Assembly (NCBI RefSeq): GCF_013155375.1
Contig: NZ_JABJQY010000002.1
Span: 2,480,001 to 2,544,000 of the forward strand
Origin: Nocardioides sp. zg-1308
Lineage (GTDB): Bacteria > Actinomycetota > Actinomycetes > Propionibacteriales > Nocardioidaceae
Length of the DNA: 64,000 bases
Direction of reading: 5' to 3'
The notes under the pieces were generated by a model. The model ran no database searches. It was not told the origin of the DNA and saw only the letters and a program-made list of their open reading frames with translations. Shown here piece by piece: positions 32,445-42,871 of the stretch. The position numbers and the translations under genes are program-made. Position 1 is the first letter of the stretch, and every line of letters begins with the position of its first letter.

Positions 32445-33148
32445 CCCGGAGGCGCACGCACGTCGTCACGGGTGCCGGGTCGGGGATCGGCCTGGTGCTC
32501 GCCCACCGCCTGGCCGGGCGCGGCGACGCACTGGTCCTGCTGGCGCGCACGCAGGCGCGCGCCGACGAGCTGTCCCGCACCTTCCCGCAGGCGCAGCTCC
32601 TCGTGGCCGACCTGGCAGACCCCGGCACCCTCAACGGGCTCGGCCGGCAGGTCGACGGACCCGTGGACAGCGTGCTGCACGTCGCCGGCGTGGTCGACCT
32701 CGCCCCGGTCGAGCGGCTGCGCCTGGCGAGCTGGGAGGAACAGGTCACCGTGAACCTGACCGCCCCCGCGGTCCTGACCCGCGAGCTGCTCCCTCACCTG
32801 CGGGCCGGCCGCGGCACCGTGGTCTTCGTCAACTCCTCGGCCGGTCTGACCGCCAGCGCCGGGTGGTCGGCGTACGCCGCCTCGAAGTTCGGCCTGCGTG
32901 CCTTCGCCGACGCCCTCCGCGCCGAGGAGGTCGAGCACGGGGTGCGCGTGAGCACGGTCTACCCCAGCCGCACCGCCACCCCGATGCAGGAGAAGGTGCA
33001 CGAGCAGGAGGGCCGGACGTACGACTCCTCGCGCTGGATCAGCCCGGAGACGGTCGCCGACACGATCCTGCACGTGGTCGACCTGCCGGCCGACGCGACC
33101 ATCCCGGACGTGACCGTGCGCCCGGTCGTGCCGCGGCCCGGCACCTGA
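32441..33148 (+). CDS. Short-chain dehydrogenase/reductase
   Basis: A 235-residue SDR. NADP loop VVTGAGSGIGLVLAHRLA, with LLARTQARA after strand 2; Asn in QVTVNLTA; catalytic Ser in VFVNSSAG; Tyr/Lys in YAASKFG. The SDR_c type, with the closing strand IPDVTVRPV. ATGA overlap with the MDR gene. Substrate unknown; similar enzymes reduce aldehydes or ketones. Convergent with the DUF6104/kgd pair. Confidence 0.9.
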   Translation: MTRRRTHVVTGAGSGIGLVLAHRLAGRGDALVLLARTQARADELSRTFPQAQLLVADLADPGTLNGLGRQVDGPVDSVLHVAGVVDLAPVERLRLASWEEQVTVNLTAPAVLTRELLPHLRAGRGTVVFVNSSAGLTASAGWSAYAASKFGLRAFADALRAEEVEHGVRVSTVYPSRTATPMQEKVHEQEGRTYDSSRWISPETVADTILHVVDLPADATIPDVTVRPVVPRPGT

Positions 33149-33179
33149 TCAGGGCTCGCGGGCGAGGGCCCGGACCCGA

Positions 33180-33356
33180 CTAGTCCTCCGGGTCGTCCAG
33201 CCTGGCCAGCCAGGTCGCGAGCCGCTCGACCGGCGTCTCGAACTCGGGGTGGGCGTCGACGAAGGCCTGCAGCTGCTCGGCGAGCCACGCCAGGGTGACC
33301 TCCTCGTCACCCCGGCGCCGCTCGAGCTCCTCGATGCCGCGGTCGGTGAAGTACAT
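33180..33356 (-). CDS. DUF6104 small protein
   Basis: A 58-residue acidic, helical protein beginning MYFTDRGIEELERRRGDEEV and containing LAWLAEQLQAFVDAHPEFE. This opening is typical of the DUF6104 family found across actinobacteria, often just downstream of kgd, as here (16 bases between). It may be read on the kgd transcript. Function unknown; the size and acidity suggest a small accessory subunit, but this is a guess. Confidence 0.8.
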   Translation of the reverse strand: MYFTDRGIEELERRRGDEEVTLAWLAEQLQAFVDAHPEFETPVERLATWLARLDDPED

Positions 33357-33372
33357 CGGCGTGCGGACCGGC

Positions 33373-36300
33373 TCAGTAGTCGGTGCCGCGAGCGTCGGGC
33401 GAGGCGAACGCGGCGTCGAGCAGCGTCTTCTGCTCCTCGACGTGGCGCTTCACGGTGCCCACCGACGGCGACGCCGACGACGGCCGCGTGACCGGCTCGA
33501 CCGTGAGGCCGAGCTCGGGCCAGACGCCGAGCTGGTAGTGCGGCCACGGGCCCATGTTGCGCGGCTCGTCCTGCACCCAGCGGATCGCCTTGAGGTTGGG
33601 GTACTTCGCCACCTCCGCGCGGATCTCGTCGAGCGGGTTGGGGTAGAGCCGCTCGATGCGACCGATCGCGAACTTCGCCCCGTCCTCGCGCTTGGTGCGC
33701 TCGACCATCAGGTCCCACGTCACCCGGCCCGAGCACATGAGCAGCACCTCGACCTGCGAGGCGTCGGCCCGGTCGTCGCCGATGAACGGGCGGAACGTGG
33801 TGTCCCCGACGAAGTCGGCCGGCTGGGAGGCCGCCTCCTTGCGCTTGAGCATCGACTTGGGCGTGAACACGATCAGGGGACGGTGCTCCTCGCCCAGGGA
33901 GTGCCGGCGCAGCAGATGGAAGTAGGAGGCCGGGCTGGACGGCTGCGCGACGACCATGGCGTTCTCGGCCGACATGGCGAGGAAGCGTTCGATGCGCGCC
34001 GACGAGTGGTCGGGTCCCTGGCCCTCGTAGCCGTGGGGCAGGAGCAGCACGACGCCGGACTGCTGGCGCCACTTGGTCTCGCCCGCGGAGATGAACTCGT
34101 CGATGACGATCTGCGCGCCGTTGACGAAGTCGCCGAACTGCGCCTCCCACAGCACGAGCGCCTCGGGCCGCGCCACGGAGTAGCCGTACTCGAAGCCGAG
34201 GGCGGCGTACTCGGAGAGCAGCGAGTCGTAGATGTGGAACTTCGACTGGTCCTCGGTGAGGTTGGTCAGGGGGGTCCACTCGTCGGCGTTGGTGCGGTCG
34301 ATGATCGTGGCGAACCGCTGCACGAAGGTGCCGCGACGCGAGTCCTGGCCCGCCAGGCGGACCGGGCGGCCGTCCATCAGCAGCGAGCCGAACGCCAGGA
34401 TCTCGCCGGTGCCCCAGTCGATGGGACCGTCGGTGATCGCTGCGGAGCGGCGCTGCAGCTGCGGCATCACCTTGGGGTGCACGGTGAAGCCCTCGGGCGG
34501 GGTGACGTAGCTGTCGGCGATCCGCTTGAGGACCTCCGGCGTGACCGCGGTCGAGAAGTCGCCGGCGGGCTTGTCGGGGTAGTCCGGGACGGTCGTCCAC
34601 TCCGTCGGCGCCTCGGAGCTGGCCTCGCGCACCTCGGTGAAGACCCGCTCGAGCTGCTGCTGGTAGTCCTTGAGGACCTGCTCGGCCTCCTCGATCGTGA
34701 TGTCGCCGCGACCGATGAGGGACTCGGTGTAGAGCTTGCGCACCGAGCGCTTCTGCTCGATGAGGTCGTACATCAGCGGCTGCGTGTAGGACGGGTCGTC
34801 GCCCTCGTTGTGGCCGCGGCGGCGGTAGCAGACGAGGTCGATGACGACGTCCTTCTTGAACGCCTGGCGGTAGTCGAAGGCGAGCCGCGCGACGCGGATG
34901 CACGCCTCCGGGTCGTCGCCGTTGACGTGGAAGATCGGCGCCTGCACCATCCGCGCCACGTCGGTGGCGTAGAGGGAGGAGCGCGAGGACCCGGGCGCGG
35001 TGGTGAAGCCGACCTGGTTGTTGATCACCACGTGCACGGTGCCGCCGGTGCGGTAGCCGCGCAGCTGGGAGAGGTTGAGCGTCTCCGCGACCACGCCCTG
35101 GCCGGCGAAGGCGGCGTCACCGTGCACCAGGAGCGGGAGGACCGGGAACTTCTCGCCCTGGTCGAGGATGTCCTGCTTGGCGCGGGCGATGCCCTCGAGC
35201 ACCGGGTTGACCGCCTCGAGGTGCGAGGGGTTCGCGGCGACCGACACCTTGATCTTGTCGCCCGAGCCGGCGACGAACTCGCCCTCGGCGCCGAGGTGGT
35301 ACTTCACGTCGCCCGAGCCCTGCACGGTGCGCGGGTCGATGTTGCCCTCGAACTCGCGGAAGATCTGGCTGTACTTCTTGCCGACGATGTTGGCCAGCAT
35401 GTTGAGCCGCCCGCGGTGGGCCATGCCGATGGTGACCTCGTCGAGGCCGGCCTCGGCGGCCGCCTCGCAGATCTCGTCGACCAGCGGGATGGTCGTCTCG
35501 CCGCCCTCGAGGCTGAACCGCTTCTGCCCGACGAACTTCGTCTGCAGGAAGGTCTCGAACGCCTCGGCCTGGTTGAGCTTGAGCAGGATGCGGAGCTGCT
35601 CCTCGCGGGGCGGCTTCACGTGCGGCTGCTCCACGCGCTCCTGGATCCACTGGCGCTGCTCGGGGTCCATGATGTGCATGTACTCGATGCCGGTCGTGCG
35701 GCAGTAGGAGTCGCGCAGGATGCCGAGGATGTTGCGCAGCTTCATGAAGCGGCGGCCCTCGCCACCGAAGGACCCGGTGGCGAACTCGCGGTCGAGGTCC
35801 CACAGCGTGAGCCCGTGCGACTCGATCTCGAGGTCGGGGTGGCTGCGCTGGCGGTACTCCAGCGGGTCGGTGTCGGCCATGAGGTGGCCGCGGACCCGGT
35901 AGGCGTGGATGAGCTCGAGGATGCGGGCCTGCTTGACGATGTCGTCGTCGTGGCTCGCCACGACGTCGCGGGCCCAGCGGATGGGCTCGTAGGGGATCCG
36001 CAGCGAGCGGAAGATCTCGTCGTAGAAGCCGTTCTCGCCGATGAGCAGGGCGTGCACGCGCTTGAGGAACTCACCCGACTGCGCACCCTGGATGACGCGG
36101 TGGTCGTAGGTGGAGGTCAGCGTCATGGCCTTGCTGATGGCGTTGCGGTTGATCGCCTCCTCGGAGGCGCCCTGCCACTCCGGGGAGTACTCCATCGCGC
36201 CGACGCCGATGATCGCGCCCTGGCCGGCCATGAGGCGGGGCACCGAGTGCACGGTGCCGATGCCGCCGGGGTTGGTCAGCGAGATCGTGGTGCCCTGGAA

Positions 36301-37239
36301 GTCGGCGACGGTGAGCTTGCCGTCGCGCGCCTTGCGGACCATCTCCTCGTAGGCGGTCCAGAAGGCGGCGAAGTCCATCGCCTCGGCGCCCTTGATGCTC
36401 GGCACCAGCAGCTGGCGGGTGCCGTCGGGCTTCTGCATGTCGATGGCGAGGCCGAGGTTGATGTGCGCGGGCGTGATGAGGTTGGGCTTGCCGTCGACGA
36501 CGGTGTAGCCCACGTTCATCTCGGGCATCGAGCGCAGCGCCTTCACCAGGGCGTAGCCGATGATGTGGGTGAACGACACCTTGCCGCCGCGGGCGCGGGC
36601 GAGGTGGTTGTTGATGACCGTGCGGTTGTCCCACAGCAGCTTCACCGGCACCGAGCGCACGGACGTGGCGGTCGGGACGGTCAGCGAGGCGTCCATGTTG
36701 GCCGCGGTGCGGGCCGGAGCGCCGCGCAGGACGGTGTAGGTCGGCTCGTCGCCGCTCTGCGACGGCGCGGGCGGCGTGGGGTCCTTCGCCACGGGGGCGC
36801 TGGTGCCCTTGGCCGGCTCGTCGGCCTGGGCGGCCGGGCGCGGCGTCGACGTCGGGGCCGCGGCGGCGGACTTCGCGGCGGGCTTCGCCTCGGACTTCGC
36901 CTCGGGGGCCTTCTGGGCGGGCTCCGGCGCCTTCGCGGGAGCGGCGGCGGGGGCCTTGGCGGGAGCGGCGGCGGGGGCCTTGGCGGGAGCGGCGGCGGGG
37001 GCCCTGGCGGGAGCGGCCGCGCCGGCCTTGGCGGGCGCCGAGGCGGGTGCTGCCGTCTCGGACCGGGCGGGGGCACTGGCCCCGTTGCCGAAGTAGGCCG
37101 CCCACTCGGGACCCACGCTCCCGGGGTCCTTGTCGTACTGCTCCTTCATCTCCTCCACGAGCCACTCGTTGGCTCCCAGGTCAGATGACGGTGCAACCGA
37201 GGACTGGTTGCCGGACTGCCCGTTCGGGGACTGCGCCAC
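33373..37239 (-). CDS. kgd: Multifunctional 2-oxoglutarate decarboxylase/dehydrogenase E1-E2 (Kgd)
   Basis: A 1288-residue TCA-cycle enzyme that makes succinyl-CoA or succinate semialdehyde from 2-oxoglutarate. N-terminal helix [21 protein letters not shown] (about 27-48) is the actinobacterial E1o tag; an Ala/Pro/Lys linker (about 50-165) follows; then an E2-type acyltransferase core (about 185-410), with the HxxxDG site reading HRVIQG as in Kgd. The E1 body has [16 protein letters not shown] and the TPP site with GDDPEA. The GTG at 37239 is chosen because it has AGAGG upstream and gives the canonical start; ATG at 37266 has no ribosome site. Usually partnered by Lpd and regulated by GarA, neither here. 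Confidence 0.96.
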   Translation of the reverse strand: MAQSPNGQSGNQSSVAPSSDLGANEWLVEEMKEQYDKDPGSVGPEWAAYFGNGASAPARSETAAPASAPAKAGAAAPARAPAAAPAKAPAAAPAKAPAAAPAKAPEPAQKAPEAKSEAKPAAKSAAAAPTSTPRPAAQADEPAKGTSAPVAKDPTPPAPSQSGDEPTYTVLRGAPARTAANMDASLTVPTATSVRSVPVKLLWDNRTVINNHLARARGGKVSFTHIIGYALVKALRSMPEMNVGYTVVDGKPNLITPAHINLGLAIDMQKPDGTRQLLVPSIKGAEAMDFAAFWTAYEEMVRKARDGKLTVADFQGTTISLTNPGGIGTVHSVPRLMAGQGAIIGVGAMEYSPEWQGASEEAINRNAISKAMTLTSTYDHRVIQGAQSGEFLKRVHALLIGENGFYDEIFRSLRIPYEPIRWARDVVASHDDDIVKQARILELIHAYRVRGHLMADTDPLEYRQRSHPDLEIESHGLTLWDLDREFATGSFGGEGRRFMKLRNILGILRDSYCRTTGIEYMHIMDPEQRQWIQERVEQPHVKPPREEQLRILLKLNQAEAFETFLQTKFVGQKRFSLEGGETTIPLVDEICEAAAEAGLDEVTIGMAHRGRLNMLANIVGKKYSQIFREFEGNIDPRTVQGSGDVKYHLGAEGEFVAGSGDKIKVSVAANPSHLEAVNPVLEGIARAKQDILDQGEKFPVLPLLVHGDAAFAGQGVVAETLNLSQLRGYRTGGTVHVVINNQVGFTTAPGSSRSSLYATDVARMVQAPIFHVNGDDPEACIRVARLAFDYRQAFKKDVVIDLVCYRRRGHNEGDDPSYTQPLMYDLIEQKRSVRKLYTESLIGRGDITIEEAEQVLKDYQQQLERVFTEVREASSEAPTEWTTVPDYPDKPAGDFSTAVTPEVLKRIADSYVTPPEGFTVHPKVMPQLQRRSAAITDGPIDWGTGEILAFGSLLMDGRPVRLAGQDSRRGTFVQRFATIIDRTNADEWTPLTNLTEDQSKFHIYDSLLSEYAALGFEYGYSVARPEALVLWEAQFGDFVNGAQIVIDEFISAGETKWRQQSGVVLLLPHGYEGQGPDHSSARIERFLAMSAENAMVVAQPSSPASYFHLLRRHSLGEEHRPLIVFTPKSMLKRKEAASQPADFVGDTTFRPFIGDDRADASQVEVLLMCSGRVTWDLMVERTKREDGAKFAIGRIERLYPNPLDEIRAEVAKYPNLKAIRWVQDEPRNMGPWPHYQLGVWPELGLTVEPVTRPSSASPSVGTVKRHVEEQKTLLDAAFASPDARGTDY
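36937..37008. repeat. Three 24-bp tandem units in the kgd linker
   Basis: Units at 36937, 36961 and 36985 (GGGAGCGGCGGCGG and on) encode PAKAPAAA in the flexible linker between the N-terminal tag and the E2-like core. Only one base differs among them. Confidence 0.85.
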
Positions 37240-37387
37240 GCTTGTTTCGCCTCTTCCAGATCTCATCGCGCGAGGGTTTGACCAAGTCGCAGACAAGGCT
37301 AGTCGCACACGCACGCAAATGCAGGGGCGGGCTCGTCCTTTGGGGCATGGTGTGGCGCACACCCGCACCACCTGCTCTGGAGTCGTC

Positions 37388-37999
37388 ATGCCAAGCCCCA
37401 CACCGGGCCGCCGTCCGGGGGCCCGCCGCTGCGCGGCGCTCGGGCTCGCCCTGCTCGTCACCCTCTCCGCCTGCCGGTCCGGCACGGACCCGTCCGCCTC
37501 CCCCCAGAGGCTCAGCCGAGGGGATGCGCAGGCCTCGCTGGCCTCCCAGCCGGCGCCGACGAGGACCCGGATCCACCGCGTCCACGGCCGGCTGTCCGAG
37601 GCGCGCCGCAAGCAGGTGCGCGAGCAGGTGGGCGAGGTCGTGGACGGCTGGTGGGAGGCCGCCTACCTCGGTGGGTCCTACCCCCGCACCGGCTTCCCGT
37701 CGGCGTTCCCGGGCTTCACCACCGGGGCCGAGCAGCGGGCCCGCGCCGACAAGGCGCTGCTCACCAACGAGACGCAGGCCCGGCGCATCGACTCGGTGAC
37801 TCCCCGGCACCGGTCGGTGGCGCTCGACATCCTCGCCACGGACGGGCGGGCGCGGTCGGTCACCGCACAGTTCGTCCTCCGGTTCGACACCACGGGCCAG
37901 CGGAGCGCGACGACGACCGTCCGCGGCCGGCTCTTCCTCGTCCACGGCGCGGGCGGTTGGCGCGTCTTCGGCTACGACGTCGCGAAGGGATCGAAGTGA
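37388..37999 (+). CDS. Putative lipoprotein
   Basis: A 203-residue exported protein. A twin-basic N-terminus and hydrophobic core ([17 protein letters not shown]) ends in a lipobox LSAC, with Cys29 as lipid-attachment site. The mature part is positively charged, with a helical region ([24 protein letters not shown]) and a likely NTF2-like or cystatin-like sandwich to the end ([27 protein letters not shown]). Its stop overlaps the ATG of the LCP gene (TGATG), so the two act in the same cell-envelope setting. Confidence 0.82.
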   Translation: MPSPTPGRRPGARRCAALGLALLVTLSACRSGTDPSASPQRLSRGDAQASLASQPAPTRTRIHRVHGRLSEARRKQVREQVGEVVDGWWEAAYLGGSYPRTGFPSAFPGFTTGAEQRARADKALLTNETQARRIDSVTPRHRSVALDILATDGRARSVTAQFVLRFDTTGQRSATTTVRGRLFLVHGAGGWRVFGYDVAKGSK

Positions 38000-38946
38000 T
38001 GGAGCCCCAGCAGCACCTGCGCCTCCTGCGCCGCTCCCGCCGGGTCGCCCGGGCGGTCGCCCGGGCGGTCGCCCTGGCCGCCGTCCTGGCCGTCACCGCG
38101 CTGGTCGTCCCGCAGTCCGCCGTGCACCCCACGGACGTCAGCCTGGTGAAGATCCGGCACGCGCAGGGGGTCGCCACGGGCGGCGAGGACGTGGTCTGGA
38201 TCCTCGCCGTGGGCTCGGACGCGCGTCCCGGCGAGGCGATGACGAGGGCTCGCGGCGACGCGCTGCAGCTCGTCGGCATCAACACCCGCACCGGCTCGGC
38301 CACGGCGATCGGCGTGCCCCGCGACTCGTGGGTCGAGATCCCCGGGCACGGGCGGGAGAAGATCAACTCCGCCCTCTACTTCGCGGGCCCGCGCGGCATG
38401 GCCGGCGCCATGCACAACCTGGTGGGCATCGAGGCCGACTACGTGATGGTGAGCCGGTTCCCGTTCTTCGAGGACATGGTCGACGACATCGGTGGCATCA
38501 CCGTGTCCAACCCGCGCCGGTTCCAGGACCCCTACCTCAAGAAGGAGGGCTTCGGGCGGGGCCGGATCCACCTCGACGGCTACAACGCGATGGCGTTCTC
38601 CCGCATCCGCAAGGGCCTGGCCGGCGGCGACTTCGACCGCTCCGCCAACCAGCAGCGCACCCTGCGCGGCATCCATGCGCGCATCCGGTCGCAAGCCGAC
38701 CGGCCGGGATTCATCGAGCGCGGCGTGATGACGGTGATGGAGCACATGGACACGAACGCCTCGCCGGCCGAGCTGTTCCAGCTCGCGCAGGCGGTCGCGC
38801 AGGTGGACCCGCGCAGGATCACCACCTGCGTCGTCCGCGGCCGGATCGGCTACGTCGGCGCGGCCAGCGTGGTCTTCCCCGACGTCGCCCAGGCCCGTCG
38901 CCTGGGTCGCGAGGCCCGGACCGACGCCGCCCTGCGGGGCTGTTGA
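37999..38946 (+). CDS. LytR-CpsA-Psr (LCP) family phosphotransferase
   Basis: A 315-residue membrane-anchored enzyme that attaches glycopolymers to peptidoglycan in this family. After a basic start and one membrane helix (about 22-42), the LCP domain shows VGSDARPGEAMTRARGDALQLVGI with the conserved Asp/Arg set, IGVPRDSWVEIPGHGREKINSA, and FDRSANQQRTLRGI. No C-terminal LytR domain is present. The coupled lipoprotein upstream may be its partner. A strong two-way hairpin follows the stop. Confidence 0.9.
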   Translation: MEPQQHLRLLRRSRRVARAVARAVALAAVLAVTALVVPQSAVHPTDVSLVKIRHAQGVATGGEDVVWILAVGSDARPGEAMTRARGDALQLVGINTRTGSATAIGVPRDSWVEIPGHGREKINSALYFAGPRGMAGAMHNLVGIEADYVMVSRFPFFEDMVDDIGGITVSNPRRFQDPYLKKEGFGRGRIHLDGYNAMAFSRIRKGLAGGDFDRSANQQRTLRGIHARIRSQADRPGFIERGVMTVMEHMDTNASPAELFQLAQAVAQVDPRRITTCVVRGRIGYVGAASVVFPDVAQARRLGREARTDAALRGC

Positions 38947-38965
38947 CCCGTCCCGGGAAAGCACC

Positions 38966-38994
38966 AGCGGCAGCACCCTGGGGGTGCTGCCGCT
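38966..38994. terminator. Bidirectional terminator between the LCP gene and tRNA-Arg
   Basis: Perfect 13-bp stem AGCGGCAGCACCC / GGGTGCTGCCGCT with a three-base TGG loop. It follows the LCP stop by about 20 bases and lies just after the tRNA 3' end on the other strand. Confidence 0.8.
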
Positions 38995-38999
38995 GTCTG

Positions 39000-39072
39000 C
39001 GCCTCCGGCAGGATTCGAACCTGCGGCACCTGGTACCGGAAACCAGTGCTCTATCCCCTGAGCTACGGAGGC
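39000..39072 (-). tRNA. tRNA-Arg (anticodon CCG)
   Basis: A 73-base cloverleaf on the minus strand: acceptor GCCTCCG pairs with CGGAGGC, D-arm GCTCAGGGGATAGAGC, anticodon arm CTGGT-TTCCGGT-ACCAG with anticodon CCG, and T-arm GCAGG-TTCGAAT-CCTGC; discriminator G. It reads CGG codons, common in this GC-rich genome. CCA is not encoded. The cognate synthetase gene argS starts about 700 bases away on the opposite strand. Confidence 0.96.
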
Positions 39073-39164
39073 CTGCGCGGTCCCGGGGCGTCCCGGGCCG
39101 GTGCGCGGTGAAGACTACCGGTCCGCCGACCGGGTCGTGAAACCGCCTCGCGCGGCGCGTCGCG

Positions 39165-39662
39165 TCAGCGCAGCGCGAGCGAGCCGGACGTCGTCGCCGG
39201 GAAGTCCAGCGCCTGGTGCTCGGCCACCCGGGCGTCGAGGGCGGCGGCCACCTCCTCGGGCCACGGCGCGGTCCGACGGGTGGAGAGGTCGATGTGCAGG
39301 AAGATCTCCTCGACCACGCAGGCCACCGTCCGGTGGGTCTCGTCGAGCAGGTAGACGAGCACGTGCGCAGCCCGCTCGGACCTTCCGAGGAGGCGCACCC
39401 GGGCGGACATGGTGTCGCCGGTGCGCAGCTCGCTCAGGTAGGTGACGTGGTGCTCGGCGGTGAAGCAGGCCTGACCGTGCGTCAGCGGCCACATCTGTCC
39501 GATGCCGACCTCGACCAGCGACTCGTCGAGGCCCTCGCTGGCGATGCCGATGTAGTGGCGGACGTTGAGGTGCCCGTTGATGTCCTCGAACGGCATCGGC
39601 ACGGGCTGCTCGACATAGGCCGGGAGGTCGACCAGCTGGTCGTAGGTGGGGTGCGTCGTCAC
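39165..39662 (-). CDS. Acyl-CoA thioesterase, 4HBT hotdog family
   Basis: A 165-residue single hotdog domain of the 4-hydroxybenzoyl-CoA-thioesterase type. The helix-defining motif is FEDINGHLNVRHYIGIA (about 25-41), with the catalytic Asp/Asn near DINGHLN; strands HHVTYLSELRTGDTMSARVRLL and FLHIDLSTRR follow. The substrate, probably an acyl-CoA, is not known. GTG start at 39662; divergent from argS with about 107 bases between. Confidence 0.88.
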   Translation of the reverse strand: MTTHPTYDQLVDLPAYVEQPVPMPFEDINGHLNVRHYIGIASEGLDESLVEVGIGQMWPLTHGQACFTAEHHVTYLSELRTGDTMSARVRLLGRSERAAHVLVYLLDETHRTVACVVEEIFLHIDLSTRRTAPWPEEVAAALDARVAEHQALDFPATTSGSLALR

Positions 39663-39732
39663 AGCGGAGAACCATAGGCCAGTTCCCCCGGTGTGACCCG
39701 CGGCGCAGCCGGGTGCCAGGGCGTGAAACCGG

Positions 39733-39763
39733 TTCGGTCGGTGGCAGGCGCCGCCGATAGGCT
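39733..39763 (+). promoter_or_regulatory. Leaderless promoter of argS operon
   Basis: TAGGCT (39758-39763) is six bases before the GTG at 39770; a weak -35 TTCGGT lies at 39733-39738. The following genes are closely packed, so this is the main promoter candidate for argS-lysA-hom-thrC-thrB. Confidence 0.5.
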
Positions 39764-39769
39764 TGCCCG

Positions 39770-41455
39770 GTGAATCCTGATCAGCTCTCCGAGACCATCG
39801 TCGACGCGCTGGGGGCCCTCGTGGCCGACGGCGCGATCACGCTGCCCGACGGCGTGCCGACCCAGGTCACGGTGGAGCGACCCCGGCAGAAGGGCCACGG
39901 CGACTACGCCACCAACGTCGCGCTCCAGCTGGGCAAGAAGGTGCAGGTCGGCGGGGAGCCGACCAACCCGCGCGCCTTCGCCGAGCTCGTCGCCGAGCGG
40001 CTGCGCTCCTCGTCCGGCGTCAGCGACGTCGAGGTCGCGGGTCCGGGGTTCCTCAACGTCACGGTCGAGGCCGGCGCGCAGGGCCAGGTCGCGGCCGACA
40101 TCGTCGCGGCGGGGGACGCGTACGGCTCCTCCGACGCGTTCGCGGGCGAGAAGATCAACCTCGAGTTCGTCTCTGCCAACCCCACAGGGCCGCTGCACAT
40201 CGGCGCCGTCCGGTGGGCCGCCGTCGGCGACGCCCTGGGCCGGGTCTTCACCTTCTCCGGCGCAGAGGTGACGCGGGAGTACTACTTCAACGACCACGGC
40301 GCCCAGCTCGACCGGTTCAGCTCGTCCCTGCTCGCCTGGGCCAAGGGACGGCCCGTCCCGGAGGACGGCTACGGCGGCGCCTACATCGAGGAGATCGCCA
40401 AGGACGTCGTCGCCAAGCGGCCCGAGGTCCTCGACCTGCCCGAGGACGAGGCGCAGGAGGTCTTCCGCGCCGAGGGCGTCGAGCTGATGTTCGCCGAGAT
40501 CAAGCAGTCGCTCCACGACTTCGGCGTCGACTTCGACGTCTACTTCCACGAGAACAACCTGCACGAGTCGGGCGCCGTGGGGCGCGCGATCGAGCGGCTC
40601 ACCGAGATGGGCAACACCTACGAGACCGACGGGGCGCTCTGGCTGCGCACCGAGAAGTACGGCGACGACAAGGACCGGGTGATCATCAAGTCCGACGGTC
40701 AGGCTGCCTACATCTCGGGCGACCTGGCCTACTACCTGGACAAGAAGGAGCGCGGCTTCGACCGCTGCTTCATCATGCTCGGCGCGGACCACCACGGCTA
40801 CGTCGGCCGGATGAACGCCATGTGCGCCGCCTTCGGCGACGAGCCGGGCAAGGACCTCGAGATCCTCATCGGCCAGATGGTCAACCTGCTGCGCGACGGG
40901 CAGCCGATGCGGATGTCCAAGCGCGCCGGCACGACCGTCACGATCAACGACCTGGTGGACGCCATCGGTGTGGACGCGTCGCGCTACGCGCTGGCGCGCT
41001 ACACCAACGACACCAACATCGACCTCGACCTCGACCTGTGGGCCCGGGCGCACAACGACAACCCGGTCTACTACGTGCAGTATGCCCACGCGCGCACCTG
41101 CCGGATGATCGAGAACGCCGCCGACCTCGGCATGACGCTGCCGGGCGACGCGTTCGACCCGACGCTGCTGTCGCACGAGCTCGACGGACGGCTGCTGCGG
41201 GCGCTGGCCGAGCTCCCGCGGGTGGTCACGGCGGCCGCCGAGCTGCGTGCCCCGCACCGGGTCGCGCGCTACCTCGAGGACACCGCGTCGGTCTTCAACA
41301 AGTGGTATGACACCAAGGAGTGCCGCATGCTGCCGATCGGCGACGAGCCGGTCACCCCGACCAACGAGGCGCGCCTCGTCCTGGTGCACGCCGTGCGGAC
41401 GGTCCTGGCCAACGGCCTGGCCCTGCTCGGCGTCTCCGCTCCCGAGAGGATGTGA
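39770..41455 (+). CDS. argS: Arginyl-tRNA synthetase
   Basis: Charges tRNA-Arg. The 561-residue class-I enzyme has an N-terminal Add-1 domain (about 1-100), the HIGH box as [12 protein letters not shown] (about 139-150), the catalytic core, a KMSKS-like loop MRMSKRAG, and the DALR anticodon-binding C-terminus ([13 protein letters not shown]). The GTG start is supported by the TAGGCT box. It is the first gene of the aspartate-family block; the same argS-lysA order is found in other actinobacteria. Confidence 0.97.
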   Translation: MNPDQLSETIVDALGALVADGAITLPDGVPTQVTVERPRQKGHGDYATNVALQLGKKVQVGGEPTNPRAFAELVAERLRSSSGVSDVEVAGPGFLNVTVEAGAQGQVAADIVAAGDAYGSSDAFAGEKINLEFVSANPTGPLHIGAVRWAAVGDALGRVFTFSGAEVTREYYFNDHGAQLDRFSSSLLAWAKGRPVPEDGYGGAYIEEIAKDVVAKRPEVLDLPEDEAQEVFRAEGVELMFAEIKQSLHDFGVDFDVYFHENNLHESGAVGRAIERLTEMGNTYETDGALWLRTEKYGDDKDRVIIKSDGQAAYISGDLAYYLDKKERGFDRCFIMLGADHHGYVGRMNAMCAAFGDEPGKDLEILIGQMVNLLRDGQPMRMSKRAGTTVTINDLVDAIGVDASRYALARYTNDTNIDLDLDLWARAHNDNPVYYVQYAHARTCRMIENAADLGMTLPGDAFDPTLLSHELDGRLLRALAELPRVVTAAAELRAPHRVARYLEDTASVFNKWYDTKECRMLPIGDEPVTPTNEARLVLVHAVRTVLANGLALLGVSAPERM

Positions 41456-41461
41456 TCGGGC

Positions 41462-42871
41462 GTGCCGACCGCCCATCCCTCCGGCTGGGCGCACGCCGAC
41501 GGCGCCCTGCGCGGGCCGCACTGGCTGCGTGAGCCCGGCGACCCCAACGAGCTCGTCGCGCTGCTGTGGTCGCGGACCGCGACCAAGACCGACGGCGTCC
41601 TGAGCGTCGGCGGCGTGCCGCTGCCCGACCTGGTCCGTGAGCACGGCTCGCCGGCGTACGTCCTCGACGAGGTCGACCTCCGCGGCCGGGCGCGCGCCTT
41701 CCGCGACGCGTTCGCCGGCTACGAGGTCTTCTACGCCGGCAAGGCCTTCCTCTGCACCACGGTCGCGCGCTGGCTCGCCGAGGACGGCCTGTCCCTCGAC
41801 GTCTGCTCCGGCGGCGAGCTGGCGGTCGCCGAGCGCGCCGGGTTCCCCATGGAGCGCGTCGGCTTCCACGGCAACAACAAGACGCTGCGCGAGCTGGAGC
41901 GGGCCGTCGAGCTCGGGGTGGGCCGGATCGTCGTCGACTCCTTCGTGGAGATCGAGCGGCTCGCCGGCGTCAGCGCCGAGCTGGGCCGCACCGTCGGCGT
42001 GATGGTGCGGGTCACGCCCGGCGTCGAGGCGCACACCCACGAGTACATCGCCACGGCGCACGAGGACCAGAAGTTCGGCTTCTCGATCTCCAGCGGCGAC
42101 GCGATCGAGGCGGTGCGCCGCGTGCACGCCGCGCCGGGGCTGCGGCTGCTCGGGCTGCACTGCCACATCGGCAGCCAGATCTTCGACACCTCGGGCTTCG
42201 AGGTGGCGGCCCGCCGCGTGCTGGCGCTGCACGCGCAGGTGGCCGACGAGGTGGGGGTCGAGATGCCCGAGTTGGACCTCGGCGGTGGCTTCGGCATCGC
42301 CTACACCACCCAGGACGACCCCTCCGACCCCGCGCAGCTGGCGACGGAGATGACCAAGATCGTCGAGCACGAGTGCCGGGCGCTCGGCGTGGCGCAGCCG
42401 CGGCTGTCCATCGAGCCCGGCCGGGCGATCGTCGGGCCGGCGATGTGCACGGTCTACGAGGTGGGCACCGTCAAGGAGGTGGCCCTCGACGGCGGCGTCA
42501 GGCGCACCTACGTCTCCGTCGACGGTGGGATGAGCGACAACATCCGCACTGCCCTCTACGACGCCGACTACTCCGCGACGATCGCCTCCCGCGACTCCGC
42601 GGCGCGACCGGAGCTGGCTCGCGTCGTCGGCAAGCACTGCGAGGCCGGCGACATCGTCGTCAAGGACGAGTTCCTGCCCGGGGACGTGCAGCCCGGTGAC
42701 CTCGTCGCCGTGCCCGGCACGGGCGCCTACTGCCGGTCCATGGCGTCCAACTACAACCACGCGCTTCGCCCTCCGGTGATCGGAGTTCGGGACGGGAGGA
42801 CGTTCACCGTGCTGCGGCGGGAGACTGAGGCCGACCTGTTGGCGACCGATGTGGGTGTTCCTCATGAGTGA
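41462..42871 (+). CDS. lysA: Diaminopimelate decarboxylase
   Basis: Last step of lysine synthesis: meso-diaminopimelate to lysine. The 469-residue PLP enzyme has a short actinobacterial extension at the front, then the PLP lysine in FYAGKAF, the GLHCHIGSQI and LDLGGGFGIAYT barrel motifs, SIEPGRAIVGPA, and the substrate-binding GTGAYCRSMASNYN. It starts six bases after argS and overlaps hom by eight bases, so it is cotranscribed and coupled with hom, which supplies the competing branch from aspartate semialdehyde. Confidence 0.96.
   Translation: MPTAHPSGWAHADGALRGPHWLREPGDPNELVALLWSRTATKTDGVLSVGGVPLPDLVREHGSPAYVLDEVDLRGRARAFRDAFAGYEVFYAGKAFLCTTVARWLAEDGLSLDVCSGGELAVAERAGFPMERVGFHGNNKTLRELERAVELGVGRIVVDSFVEIERLAGVSAELGRTVGVMVRVTPGVEAHTHEYIATAHEDQKFGFSISSGDAIEAVRRVHAAPGLRLLGLHCHIGSQIFDTSGFEVAARRVLALHAQVADEVGVEMPELDLGGGFGIAYTTQDDPSDPAQLATEMTKIVEHECRALGVAQPRLSIEPGRAIVGPAMCTVYEVGTVKEVALDGGVRRTYVSVDGGMSDNIRTALYDADYSATIASRDSAARPELARVVGKHCEAGDIVVKDEFLPGDVQPGDLVAVPGTGAYCRSMASNYNHALRPPVIGVRDGRTFTVLRRETEADLLATDVGVPHE

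Noticed and set aside
33295..37188. Very long open frame (about 1300 codons) antisense to kgd
   Set aside because: The amino acid make-up is a Val/Gly/Arg/Asp/His-rich mirror of kgd codons and shows no family motif; kgd itself is intact.
39000..39072. Integration site scar at the tRNA
   Set aside because: No integrase and no direct repeat of the tRNA 3' end were seen nearby.
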